Source of the DNA: Vreelandella nigrificans
Lineage (GTDB): Bacteria > Pseudomonadota > Gammaproteobacteria > Pseudomonadales > Halomonadaceae
DNA: 64,000 bases
Assembly: GCF_002374315.1 (NCBI RefSeq)
Contig: NZ_NWUX01000012.1
Location: 1 to 64,000 of the forward strand
Direction: 5' to 3'
The notes below the pieces were generated by a model. That model made no database searches. It had not been told where the DNA came from and worked only from the letters and a program-made list of their open reading frames with translations. Both the position numbers and the translations under genes were made by a program. This document shows, in pieces, positions 8,320 through 17,576 of the stretch. Numbering within the stretch: the stretch's first letter is position 1; each line of letters starts with the position of its first letter.

Positions 8320-11300
8320 TCAGCCCAGCCACACGCGGGCATTGCGGAATAGGCGCAACCAGGCGCCATCTTCAGTCCACTCTGCCGGACGCCAGGAGTT
8401 AGTGACTGCACGGGTCACTCGTTCAGGGTGGGGCATCATGATAGTGACGCGGCCATCTGGCGTAGTGAGGCCGGTAATCCCAGACGGAGAACCGTTGGGG
8501 TTAGCCGGATAGCGCGTAGTGACTTGGCCGTAGTTATCGATGTAACGCAGCGCAATCTGGCTATTGGACTGCATGCTACGCAGGTGTGCCGTATCACGGA
8601 ACTCAGCGCGACCCTCGCCGTGGGCCACAGCAATTGGCAGCTTAGAGCCTTCCATACCCGCTAGCAGAATCGAGGGACTCTTTTCTACCCGCACCATGGC
8701 CACGCGCGCCTCGAACTGCTCGGATTCATTGCGCACAAAGGCGGGCCAGTTTTCGGCACCTGGAATCAGCGACTTCAGTTGCGAGAGCATCTGACAACCG
8801 TTGCACACGCCCAGCGAAAAACTATCGTCGCGGGTGAAAAAGCTAGCAAACTGCTCGCGGGCACGCTCATTGAACAGCACCGACTTCGCCCAGCCACCAC
8901 CTGCGCCGAGCACATCCCCGTAGGAGAAACCACCACAGGCTACCAGCCCCTTGAACTCATCCAGAGACACACGCCCTTCCAGGATGTCGCTCATATGCAC
9001 ATCCACGGAGTCAAAGCCCGCTTTATGGAACGCCCAAGCCATCTCTACTTGGCCGTTGACCCCCTGTTCGCGGAGTACCGCTACAGCAGGTTTCGCCGTG
9101 TTGATAAACGGTGCGCTGATATCCTCGTTAATATCAAAGGTCGGCGCAGCACTTAGGCCAGGATCGCGGACATCGAGCAGGTTATCGAATTCGTTTTTGG
9201 CGCATTCAGGATTATCACGTAGCGCCTGCATGCGGTAACTGGTTTCGGCCCAGGTGCGCTGGGTCAGTTGGCGGGTGGTTTCCAGCAACGGCTCTTCAAA
9301 TAGCGTCACACGCACTTGGTCATCATAGCGCGGACGGGCAATCACACCGCAGGTCTCGATACCCGCTATGGCAAACTGGGCCAACACTTCTTCGGTGTGC
9401 TCGCGGTTAACCTGAATCACTGCGCCCAACTCTTCCGAGAACAGCGCATTGAAGGCTTCCACCGGCTCATCAATCAGCCAGTCCAGCTTGATCTCTAGTC
9501 CGGCATGGCTCGCAAAGGCCATTTCCAGCAATGTAACCAGCAGACCACCATCGCTGCGGTCATGGTAGGCCAATAGCTTACCGTCGCGATTTAGGCCCTG
9601 AATCACTTCGAAAAACGCTCTCAGGTCTTCGGGGTCGTCCACATCGGGGCAGTCGTCTCCCACCTGACCATATACCTGGGCCAGCGCCGAGCCGCCTAAG
9701 CGGTTCTGTCCGTTCCCCAAGTCGATGAGGATCAAATCAGACTCGTCTTGTTCCAAATTGATTTGCGGCGTCAGCGTAGCCAAAGCATCGGTCACGGGCG
9801 CAAAGCCGGTGACTACCAGTGATAGCGGCGAAGTGATGCTTTTTTCGTCAGTATCATCACCTTCCTGCCAGGCAGTGCGCATGGACATTGAATCCTTACC
9901 CACTGGAATCGCAATGCCAAGCGCGGGGCACAGCTCCATACCTACGGCGTGAACCGCATCATAAAGCGCTTGGTTCTCACCAGGGTAGTCAGCAGCGCTC
10001 ATCCAGTTGGCGGAGAGTTTAATATCCGAAAGCTTGGCTATCGGTGCTGCGGCTAGGTTGGTAATCGCTTCTGCCACCGCCAAACGGGCGCTAGCTGCGG
10101 GATTAATCAGTGCCACCGGCGGACGCTCGCCCATGGCCATGGCTTCGCCAGCATGAGTATCAAAACTGGCGGTAGTGACGGCTACATCAGCCACAGGCAC
10201 CTGCCAGGGCCCCACCATTTGATCCCGCGCCACTTGACCCGTAATCGAGCGGTCGCCAATGGTGATCAAGAAGCTTTTCGACGCTACAGTGGGCAGACGA
10301 AGTACACGGTCCATAGCTTCACGCAGATCGAGGTTGTCGAGCATGATGCCGGAAAGCTCTGGCGTTTGGCGCGCAAACGAACGGGTCATTTTGGGCGGTT
10401 TGCCAAACAGCACGCTCATTGGCAGGTCCACCGGCTTGGTGTCGAAATGGCCGTCGCGCACTTCCAGATGGTGGTGTTCCATCGCTTCGCCCACGACCGC
10501 ATAGGGGCAGCGTTCTCGCTTACACAACGCGTCGAAGGTATCAAGATCTTGTGGAGCAACAGCCAGCACGTAGCGTTCCTGGGCTTCGTTACACCAAATT
10601 TCCAGCGGGCTCATGCCCGGTTCGGCATTGGGTACTGCACGCAGGTTAAACAGACCACCACGATTGCCATCTTTCACCAGCTCCGGCAGCGCGTTGGAAA
10701 GCCCACCAGCACCAACATCATGAATAAAGCGAATCGGGTTTTTATCGCCCAGCGCCCAACAGCGATCGATCACTTCTTGGGCACGTCGTTCGATCTCAGG
10801 ATTTTCCCGCTGCACTGAAGCAAAATCCAGGTCCGCGCTAGACTCACCAGACGCCATGCTTGAGGCTGCACCGCCGCCCAGGCCAATCAGCATCGCAGGG
10901 CCACCCATGACAATTAGCTTACCGCCAACGGGTATTTCACCTTTCTGGACATGATGAGCACGGATATTGCCATAACCACCGGCAAGCATAATCGGCTTAT
11001 GGAAACCACGACGTGCAATACCGCCGTCGCTCAGCGCATCCTGCTCGTAAGTGCGGAAGTAGCCTGTCAGGTTGGGGCGACCGAACTCATTATTGAACGC
11101 CGCACCGCCAATCGGGCCATCCAGCATAATTTGCAGCGCCGACTGCATGCGCTCAGGCTTACCGTAATCAAAGGCTTCCCAGGGCTGCACGAACTCAGGA
11201 ATGCGCAAGTTGGAAACGGTAAAGCCCGAAAGACCCGCTTTAGGCTTGCCACCAATACCAGTCGCGCCCTCATCGCGGATTTCACCGCCGGAGCCGGTCG

Positions 11301-12246
11301 CCGCCCCAGGAAACGGTGCAATCGCCGTTGGGTGATTGTGGGTTTCCACCTTCATCAGAATATGAATCGGCTCTGGGTGGGCATCATAGCTGGCTCGCTC
11401 ACCCTCAGCACCGGTTAGCGGCGTGGGGAAGAAGCGTCCCCCATGGCTACCCTTAATTACCGCTGCGTTATCGCTGTAAGCCGACAGCACGTTATCCGGC
11501 GATGTCGCAAAGGTGTTCTTGATCATCTTGAACAGTGAGTGGCTCTGGGCCTCGCCGTCGATAACCCAGTCCGCGTTGAAAATTTTGTGGCGGCAATGCT
11601 CTGAGTTCGCTTGGGCGAACATCATTAGCTCCACATCACTGGGGTTGCGGCCAAGCTCAATAAACGCAGCTACCAAGTAGTCAATTTCATCGTCCGCCAG
11701 CGCCAAGCCTAGTTCGCGGTTCGCGGTTACCAGCGCCTCGCGGCCACCCTCTAGAATATCAACGCTGCCCAACGGTGCAGGCGCATGGTGGGCAAACAAC
11801 TTGGCGGCATCGGCCACATCCGCGAGCACGTTTTCAGTCATACGGTCGTGGAGCAGCGCGCTGATAGTGTCCAATTGCTCGGTGCTGAGCTCACCTCGCA
11901 GGCCTACTCGGTAGTCGACACCACGCTCAATACGGCTGATCTGGTGTAGCCCACAGTTATGGGCAATATCGGTTGCTTTAGAGGACCACGGCGACTGAGT
12001 GCCCAAGCGCGGTACAACGAGAAAGCGCAGGGCATTGTCTGGGGTGGCTTGGCTTGTTTGGCTACCGTAGTCGAGCAGTTGAGCCAAACGCTCTAGAGCG
12101 GCGTTATCAAGCTCGTCGTGGTGATCAATGAAGTGGACGTAATTGGCGGACAGTGCCTCCACCTCCGGAACACGTTCACGCAACACCGTTAACAGCCGTT
12201 CATGACGGAAGGCAGAAAGGGCAGGTGCGCCTCGCAGTTCGAGCAT
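8320..12246 (-). CDS. purL: Phosphoribosylformylglycinamidine synthase PurL (single-chain)
   Basis: 1308 residues, close to the E. coli enzyme (about 1295), so this is the large fused form with synthetase and glutaminase in one chain. It converts FGAR, ATP and glutamine to FGAM in step four of purine synthesis. Visible marks are the N-terminal PurS-like region, the linker [18 protein letters not shown], synthetase segments such as [20 protein letters not shown] and PVGKDSMSM, and a C-terminal class I glutaminase with the nucleophile in [10 protein letters not shown] and the His in PHPERV. GAGG lies about 10 bp before the ATG. It is divergent from mltF across 183 bp, a conserved gammaproteobacterial arrangement. 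No clear PurR box was found. Confidence 0.97.
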   Translation of the reverse strand: MLELRGAPALSAFRHERLLTVLRERVPEVEALSANYVHFIDHHDELDNAALERLAQLLDYGSQTSQATPDNALRFLVVPRLGTQSPWSSKATDIAHNCGLHQISRIERGVDYRVGLRGELSTEQLDTISALLHDRMTENVLADVADAAKLFAHHAPAPLGSVDILEGGREALVTANRELGLALADDEIDYLVAAFIELGRNPSDVELMMFAQANSEHCRHKIFNADWVIDGEAQSHSLFKMIKNTFATSPDNVLSAYSDNAAVIKGSHGGRFFPTPLTGAEGERASYDAHPEPIHILMKVETHNHPTAIAPFPGAATGSGGEIRDEGATGIGGKPKAGLSGFTVSNLRIPEFVQPWEAFDYGKPERMQSALQIMLDGPIGGAAFNNEFGRPNLTGYFRTYEQDALSDGGIARRGFHKPIMLAGGYGNIRAHHVQKGEIPVGGKLIVMGGPAMLIGLGGGAASSMASGESSADLDFASVQRENPEIERRAQEVIDRCWALGDKNPIRFIHDVGAGGLSNALPELVKDGNRGGLFNLRAVPNAEPGMSPLEIWCNEAQERYVLAVAPQDLDTFDALCKRERCPYAVVGEAMEHHHLEVRDGHFDTKPVDLPMSVLFGKPPKMTRSFARQTPELSGIMLDNLDLREAMDRVLRLPTVASKSFLITIGDRSITGQVARDQMVGPWQVPVADVAVTTASFDTHAGEAMAMGERPPVALINPAASARLAVAEAITNLAAAPIAKLSDIKLSANWMSAADYPGENQALYDAVHAVGMELCPALGIAIPVGKDSMSMRTAWQEGDDTDEKSITSPLSLVVTGFAPVTDALATLTPQINLEQDESDLILIDLGNGQNRLGGSALAQVYGQVGDDCPDVDDPEDLRAFFEVIQGLNRDGKLLAYHDRSDGGLLVTLLEMAFASHAGLEIKLDWLIDEPVEAFNALFSEELGAVIQVNREHTEEVLAQFAIAGIETCGVIARPRYDDQVRVTLFEEPLLETTRQLTQRTWAETSYRMQALRDNPECAKNEFDNLLDVRDPGLSAAPTFDINEDISAPFINTAKPAVAVLREQGVNGQVEMAWAFHKAGFDSVDVHMSDILEGRVSLDEFKGLVACGGFSYGDVLGAGGGWAKSVLFNERAREQFASFFTRDDSFSLGVCNGCQMLSQLKSLIPGAENWPAFVRNESEQFEARVAMVRVEKSPSILLAGMEGSKLPIAVAHGEGRAEFRDTAHLRSMQSNSQIALRYIDNYGQVTTRYPANPNGSPSGITGLTTPDGRVTIMMPHPERVTRAVTNSWRPAEWTEDGAWLRLFRNARVWLG

Positions 12247-12429
12247 ATCTGGGAGCCTCTAAAGCAGGAAGAGTTCGAGCAGGAAATCACCAGGCCGCAG
12301 TGCGGCCCTCTTTTATGGCACGGATTAGAGACTATGATACTGGAAAGCGGCGGCCACACGAAATCCACAAGGTGACAGCATCATCCAGGCTGGGTATCGT
12401 GGCCACTTGTTTCATACCGATAAGACACC

Positions 12430-13893
12430 ATGCCGACATTGATTTGCCGACATTTTCTTACCCATTACCGGGTATATCTCGCAATAATCGCGACGCTTTT
12501 GCTTGTGCTTGTGCCACGAATTTCGTGGACGCCTCCTGGCGAGCACTTAAAGCAAATCATCGCGAAAGACTTTATTACCGTCCATACCCGCAATGCGCCC
12601 ACCACCTACTATGAAGGCCGCCAAGGCCCCACTGGTTTCGAATATGAGCTGATGCAGCGGTTTGCTGACCATCTGGGTGTCAGCTTGAACCTTAACGCCA
12701 GCCATCACCCAGAAAGCGTTCTGCCTACGGTGCGCGAGCAAGGCGACCTGGGTGCCGCTATGCTGCCGCTCTTACCGGATTCACCAGGCATTCACTACAC
12801 ACGGCCAATTATTCAGATGCAGCCTCTCGTCGTCTATCGACGCGGCTTAAACGGTATCCGTGAACCTAAGGATTTAGTCGGCCTGGAGCTTGGCACTCTC
12901 AGCGGAGCAGGCACTAGCGAGGCACTGCGCGCACTACAGCACGACTACCCGCGCCTAAGCTGGAAAGAGTCTCAGGAGCTTGAAGTCGCCGAACTGCTGG
13001 CCCGCGTTGAAGATGGCACGCTGGATGCAGCAATCATTTTTGATCATCAGTTTCGCCTTAACCGCCTATTTTTTCCGAGCGTAGAACGAGGCTTTTTGCT
13101 AGGCGACCCGCTGTCGCTCGTCTGGGCGGTGCCCAGCGGCCGAGGTTTAGGATTGCTGGAAGCGGCCAATCAGTTTCTGCTGGAGCTACAGGAAAACGGC
13201 TCACTGGAGAGACTAGTCAACCGCTACTTTGGGCATGACGATTACCTAGAGTATGTAGGAACACGTACCTTCTTGGCGCACCTTGACGAGCGCCTACCGG
13301 CGTTTACCGAATTATTTCAACAGGCTGCCAGTAAAACGGGCTTCGATTGGAAATTACTGGCCGCCGTGGGCTACCAAGAGTCTCACTGGGACCCACATGC
13401 CGTATCGCCGACAGGGGTAAGAGGGTTGATGATGCTAACCCACCCAACCGCTAGCGAAATGGGCATAGCGGATCGCACCGACCCGGCGCAGAGTATCGAC
13501 GGCGGTGCACGCTATTTGCGCAGCCTTAAAGACCGTCTGCCCGACACTATTACCGGCGATGATCGTCTATACCTAGCCATGGCGGCCTATAACGTGGGAC
13601 TTGGGCATCTTTACGATGCGCGCAGAATCACAGAAAGCCGTGGTGGAGATCCAAATAGCTGGCAAGATGTGCGTGCCGCACTACCGCTACTGCAGCAGCG
13701 CGAATGGCACAGCCAAACTCGCCATGGCTATGCTCGTGGTGGTGAGCCAGTCATCTATGTGCGTAACATACGCCGTTACTATGAGATGCTTGAGTACGTT
13801 GAGCGAAGCCGACTCCAGTTTTTCCAACTAGAGCAAACGCCTGTCAACGATGACCCGCTGTTATTGTTCGAGCTTGTGCCACCGCTGAATTGA
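12430..13893 (+). CDS. mltF: Membrane-bound lytic murein transglycosylase F
   Basis: 487 residues. A hydrophobic signal/anchor (16-30) is followed by a periplasmic substrate-binding-protein-like domain (about 45-270, SBP family 3) and an SLT catalytic domain (about 300-430). The catalytic acid is Glu317 in GYQESHWDPHAVSPTG, followed by GLMMLT and the conserved MAAYNVGLGHLYDAR segment. It cleaves glycan strands non-hydrolytically to give 1,6-anhydro-muropeptides during wall remodelling, probably from the outer membrane. Divergent from purL as in E. coli. Confidence 0.93.
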   Translation: MPTLICRHFLTHYRVYLAIIATLLLVLVPRISWTPPGEHLKQIIAKDFITVHTRNAPTTYYEGRQGPTGFEYELMQRFADHLGVSLNLNASHHPESVLPTVREQGDLGAAMLPLLPDSPGIHYTRPIIQMQPLVVYRRGLNGIREPKDLVGLELGTLSGAGTSEALRALQHDYPRLSWKESQELEVAELLARVEDGTLDAAIIFDHQFRLNRLFFPSVERGFLLGDPLSLVWAVPSGRGLGLLEAANQFLLELQENGSLERLVNRYFGHDDYLEYVGTRTFLAHLDERLPAFTELFQQAASKTGFDWKLLAAVGYQESHWDPHAVSPTGVRGLMMLTHPTASEMGIADRTDPAQSIDGGARYLRSLKDRLPDTITGDDRLYLAMAAYNVGLGHLYDARRITESRGGDPNSWQDVRAALPLLQQREWHSQTRHGYARGGEPVIYVRNIRRYYEMLEYVERSRLQFFQLEQTPVNDDPLLLFELVPPLN

Positions 13894-13990
13894 CACAAGG
13901 ACGCAATGTCGTAGCACGAGCCCGGCTATGCGCTCAGAAAGGGGGCTGACTCGATATAGCGCACTCACCACCTATGGAAATGCCTAGCAC

Positions 13991-14461
13991 CTACTCACCA
14001 GACGGTGCCCGACGCTCAATGAAAAAACGCTTTAGCAGTTTTTTCGCTGGGGATGCCAGTACGCCGCCGGTCACTGCTACCTGATGGTTAAACCACGGCT
14101 GGGCCAGTAAATTGGCTTTTGATTCGACCATACCGGCACGTGGCTCTGCCGCGCCGTATACCAAGCGACTTAAGCGTGCATGTACCATGGCCCCGGCACA
14201 CATCATGCAAGGCTCAAGCGTTACGAAGAGCGTGCACCCCTCTAAACGATAGTTACCCAACTGTTGCCCGGCCTCGCGCAGGGCGCGAATTTCAGCGTGG
14301 CCACTAGGATCACAGCTAGCTACCGGTGCGTTGCGCCCCACCCCCACAATCGTGCCCTGAGCATCCACAACAACAGCGCCGACCGGAACCTCACCAGCTT
14401 CAAAAGCCAAGTGTGCTTGGTCAAGTGCCCGGTGCATGTAAAATTCATCGCTGCGTATCAA
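13991..14461 (-). CDS. tadA: tRNA-specific adenosine deaminase TadA
   Basis: 156 residues. The zinc-dependent deaminase motif is complete: HAE at 55-57 (His ligand, catalytic Glu57) and PCMMC with Cys85 and Cys88. It deaminates A34 of tRNA-Arg(ACG) to inosine and is usually essential. A second in-frame ATG at residue 9 (MHRALDQA) could be the true start. It is convergent with mltF across 97 bp in which I see nothing else. Confidence 0.93.
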   Translation of the reverse strand: MIRSDEFYMHRALDQAHLAFEAGEVPVGAVVVDAQGTIVGVGRNAPVASCDPSGHAEIRALREAGQQLGNYRLEGCTLFVTLEPCMMCAGAMVHARLSRLVYGAAEPRAGMVESKANLLAQPWFNHQVAVTGGVLASPAKKLLKRFFIERRAPSGE

Positions 14462-14571
14462 GACAAACTCCGCTAAGGTAGCAAAACGATCGTTTTAAAT
14501 AGTTTGGCAGCCGCATTAAGGTACGCTTGCAGTCATCGGCGGCAAAAATAGACAGCACCAAGGATACTAGA

Positions 14572-15411
14572 ATGAATGATGCGCTGAATACGCTGGTAAA
14601 TTTATTAGAGCTGGAGACGCTCGAAGAGACCCTATTTCGCGGTCAAAGCCAGGATTTGGGCTTTCCACAGCTGTATGGCGGCCAAGTATTAGGTCAAGCA
14701 CTCGCCGCTGCAGCCCGCACCGTACCCAACGAGCGCCGCCCCCACTCCCAGCATGGCTACTTTCTGCGCCCTGGTGACCCCCACCGCCCGGTAGTTTACC
14801 AAGTAGACACTATTCGCGATGGCGGCAGCTTTACCACTCGACGTGTAACCGCGATTCAAAAAGGTCGGCCTATTTTTTTCTGCAGCGCCTCATTCCAAAG
14901 CACTGAAGAGAGCTTCAACCATCAGCGCAGCATGCCAAACGTACCAACGCCCGAGGCACTAATTGAAAGCGGCGACGTTAAACATGCCCGCTTTCCCGGC
15001 CACCCCATCGAGTTCTTACACTTACCAGACAATCCCGATAACAGCTTGCCCGCAGGCCAGTGCCTGTGGTTTCGTATAGGGGGCACGCTACCTGATGATC
15101 CGGCGCTACACCGTCATCTACTCTCCTACGCATCCGACTTTAATCTGCTGACGACGGGGTTACTTCCTCATGGCATCAAGCTCACCGACCCTAAACTACG
15201 TATCGCAAGCCTAGACCATGCTCTGTGGCTGCATGAAGATACCCGGCTGGATGACTGGTTGCTGTATGTCATTGACTCCCCCTGGGCGGGCGGCGCACGA
15301 GGCTTAGCACGCGGGCAAATCTATCAGCGCGATGGCCGCCTAGTGGCATCTACCGCCCAAGAAGGACTAATCCGCTACCGCCCCTCTTCACAACAATCTT
15401 CACAACAATAG
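14572..15411 (+). CDS. tesB: Acyl-CoA thioesterase II (TesB)
   Basis: 279 residues with an ATG at 14572 and AAGGA 9 bp upstream; an in-frame TTG 45 bp earlier has no such site. It is a double hot-dog protein. The family's catalytic triad is recognisable as the Asp of SYASDFNLL, the Thr/Ser region after SLDHALWLHEDTRLDDW, and the Gln in STAQEGLIR. It hydrolyses medium- and long-chain acyl-CoA to free fatty acid and CoA. The last residues (SSQQSSQQ) arise from a short repeated sequence and probably have no role. Confidence 0.93.
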   Translation: MNDALNTLVNLLELETLEETLFRGQSQDLGFPQLYGGQVLGQALAAAARTVPNERRPHSQHGYFLRPGDPHRPVVYQVDTIRDGGSFTTRRVTAIQKGRPIFFCSASFQSTEESFNHQRSMPNVPTPEALIESGDVKHARFPGHPIEFLHLPDNPDNSLPAGQCLWFRIGGTLPDDPALHRHLLSYASDFNLLTTGLLPHGIKLTDPKLRIASLDHALWLHEDTRLDDWLLYVIDSPWAGGARGLARGQIYQRDGRLVASTAQEGLIRYRPSSQQSSQQ

Positions 15412-15503
15412 AACTTAGCCCCCTTTCCACAACAACAGAGCTAAGTCTCTTAAGTAACTAGCCTCTAAGTAGCTAGTCCTAAAAACAGCTATTTCTTAAA
15501 CAA

Positions 15504-15529
15504 CTACGCCCGCTAATTAGCGGGCGTAG
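15504..15529. terminator. Perfect 26-bp palindrome between tesB and maeB
   Basis: The 26 bases read identically on both strands (13-bp arms, CTACGCCCGCTAA and complement) with no unpaired loop in the duplex. It lies between two convergent genes, so a shared terminator is the simplest reading, though T-tracts on either side are weak (GGTTTG; TTGTTT). Confidence 0.65.
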
Positions 15530-15550
15530 GTTTGACGACATTATGTGCAA

Positions 15551-16825
15551 TCAACAGTCGCCGTAAACGTCGTCAATGGTTTTCAGTGGGTAGTGTGCCG
15601 GGTAAGGTTTGCGCGCCACACCAGAGTCTACTGCCGCTTGTGCTACCGCAGAAGAGATACGATCCAGCAAACGAATATCAACCGGAGTGGGGATAATGTA
15701 CTCGCGGCCAAAACTCATTTCAGTACGCTCGTAAGCATCTAACACTGCCTGGGGTACAGGCTCACGGGCTAAGTCTTTCAAGGCATGAACAGCGGCCAGC
15801 TTCATGGCCTCGTTAATGCGCGTGGCACGCACATCCAGCGCTCCACGGAAAATAAACGGGAAGCCCAGTACGTTATTAACCTGATTCGGGTAATCAGAAC
15901 GGCCAGTCGCCATAATCACATCCGGGCGCGCCTCGCGAGCAATGTCTGGATGAATTTCTGGGTCGGGGTTGGTGCAGGCGAAAATTACCGGATCCGCAGC
16001 CATTTTCTTTACCTGCTCAGCAGAAAGCAGGCCAGGGCCAGATAAACCGATAAATACATCAGCACCGTCAATGGCATCGTCTAGCGTGCGCATCTCGGTG
16101 TCACGTGCAAATTCAGCTTTATACTCATTAATACCGTCTCGGTGGGTGTGGATAACCCCACGACGATCAAGCATCACTAAGTTCTCTTTTTTGGCGCCAC
16201 AAGAGACTAGCAGTCGCATACAGGCGATGGCCGCCGCGCCAGCACCCATACAAACAATCTTAACGTTTTCGATGGTTTTGCCCGCAATATCCAGGGCATT
16301 TAACATACCTGCAGCGGTCACAATTGCTGTACCGTGCTGATCATCATGGAAAACAGGAATGTTACAGCGCTCAATCAACGCTTTTTCGATCACAAAGCAC
16401 TCGGGGGCTTTGATATCTTCAAGGTTGATGCCACCCCAGGTGTCGGCAATACGCGCCACAGTATCGATAAATGCCTGCGGGCTTTCAGCATCCACTTCGA
16501 TATCGACAGAGTTAATCCCAGCAAAACACTTAAACAGTACGCCCTTACCTTCCATTACCGGCTTACTCGCCAGCGGACCAAGATTGCCTAACCCTAAAAT
16601 TGCGGTACCGTCAGAAATCACTGCCACAAGATTTCCTTTGCCGGTATAGCGGTACGCATTCTCCGCCTCGCGGGCGATTTCACGCACCGGTTCAGCAACG
16701 CCTGGGCTGTACGCCAGCGCCAAGTCCCGTGCGGTAGCCGTGGGCTTAGTTAACTCCACAGAAAGCTTACCGGGAATCGGTTTAGCGTGATAATCCAAAG
16801 CCGCTTGCTTATTTGCATCCGTCAT
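15551..16825 (-). CDS. maeB: NAD(P)-dependent malic enzyme, short form
   Basis: 424 residues. It oxidatively decarboxylates malate to pyruvate. The malic domain carries the Tyr of LALAYSPGVAEP and the Lys region KPVMEGKGVLFK; metal ligands lie in NLEDIKAP and FHDDQHGTAIV; the Rossmann motif is GAGAAAIACMRLL. The E. coli MaeB is about 759 residues because of a C-terminal phosphotransacetylase-like domain; that domain is absent here, and the chain ends soon after the nucleotide-binding domain. It is a single-gene unit with terminator-like palindrome downstream. Confidence 0.92.
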   Translation of the reverse strand: MTDANKQAALDYHAKPIPGKLSVELTKPTATARDLALAYSPGVAEPVREIAREAENAYRYTGKGNLVAVISDGTAILGLGNLGPLASKPVMEGKGVLFKCFAGINSVDIEVDAESPQAFIDTVARIADTWGGINLEDIKAPECFVIEKALIERCNIPVFHDDQHGTAIVTAAGMLNALDIAGKTIENVKIVCMGAGAAAIACMRLLVSCGAKKENLVMLDRRGVIHTHRDGINEYKAEFARDTEMRTLDDAIDGADVFIGLSGPGLLSAEQVKKMAADPVIFACTNPDPEIHPDIAREARPDVIMATGRSDYPNQVNNVLGFPFIFRGALDVRATRINEAMKLAAVHALKDLAREPVPQAVLDAYERTEMSFGREYIIPTPVDIRLLDRISSAVAQAAVDSGVARKPYPAHYPLKTIDDVYGDC

Positions 16826-17037
16826 TGTCAGGGTCCAATCAGCCTAAAATAGTTAAGTCGCTTCAGAATATAGAAAAAACCCAAGCGCCTCAAGCACGTA
16901 GTCAACCCACCCAGAAAACAGCCGTTTTGGCGAACTTTTACTCACGTTCGATACTTTTAGCATCCATTTGCTGCAACTTATACATCAACACTTCAGCTAT
17001 AATGGTTTACTTATTGATGCAGCGCAACATTCAGCAA

Positions 17038-17073
17038 AATACTAGATCAAATACTAGATCAAATACTAGATTT
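17038..17073. repeat. Three tandem copies of a 12-bp unit
   Basis: AATACTAGATCA occurs twice exactly and a third time with two changed bases (AATACTAGATTT), without spacers. It lies in the gap between the maeB start and the rpmE terminator. No known operator was recognised. Confidence 0.8.
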
Positions 17074-17140
17074 AGTACCTTGCGCTATTTAGTGCGTCAC
17101 ATAGGCTATTTCTCTTACAACCAATTTTCTTATAGCTAAC

Positions 17141-17170
17141 AAAAAGCCCACACCGAAGTGTGGGCTTTTT
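17141..17170. terminator. Intrinsic terminator after rpmE
   Basis: AAAAAGCCCACAC-CGAA-GTGTGGGCTTTTT: a 7-bp core stem extended by A/T pairs, 46 bp beyond the rpmE stop, with T5 in both directions. Confidence 0.92.
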
Positions 17171-17215
17171 GCGCAAGGCACATGGCGTGCCCGCGGAAGG
17201 GAAAATCCGTTAGGA

Positions 17216-17431
17216 TTAACCGCGCTTGACTGCAGCGCCAAAACGCTTGTTGAAGCGCTCTACACGGCCACCTGTGGTCGCTTGCTTCTGCTTACCGGTG
17301 TAGAACGGGTGGCAGTTGGAGCATACGTCCAGGGAGAAGTCCTGACCAGAGGTAGAACCAACCTGGAAGGTTGCACCGCAAGAACAGCTGGCGGTGACCG
17401 TGTTGTAATTCGGGTGGATACCTTGTTTCAT
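17216..17431 (-). CDS. rpmE: Large-subunit ribosomal protein bL31
   Basis: 71 residues starting MKQGIHPNY, the standard bL31 N-terminus; an in-frame start 48 bp upstream would add an unrelated extension. GAGG lies 9 bp before the ATG. Four cysteines (SCSCGA and [12 protein letters not shown]) form the zinc site, so this is the zinc-containing C+ form rather than the zinc-free paralogue made under zinc starvation. It is divergent from priA across 145 bp, as in E. coli. Confidence 0.96.
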   Translation of the reverse strand: MKQGIHPNYNTVTASCSCGATFQVGSTSGQDFSLDVCSNCHPFYTGKQKQATTGGRVERFNKRFGAAVKRG

Positions 17432-17576
17432 CTTGAGCCTCATGAGCTGTATGCCGCCACCTGATCCGTTGCCAGGCACCGCATACGGGTGTGAAAAAAC
17501 TGCTAACCGGTTAGCCGCTCAATCCTATAGATTCGAAGCGGCCGCGCATTCTAGCAAACTTAACGCCGGAGGCCAA

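Noticed and set aside
10153..10818. 221-codon open frame antisense to purL
   Set aside because: It lies wholly opposite a highly conserved purL region; no ribosome site or known motif supports it.
15551..16825. Truncated MaeB
   Set aside because: It lacks the phosphotransacetylase-like domain of E. coli MaeB, but the short form is a normal intact malic enzyme in many bacteria.
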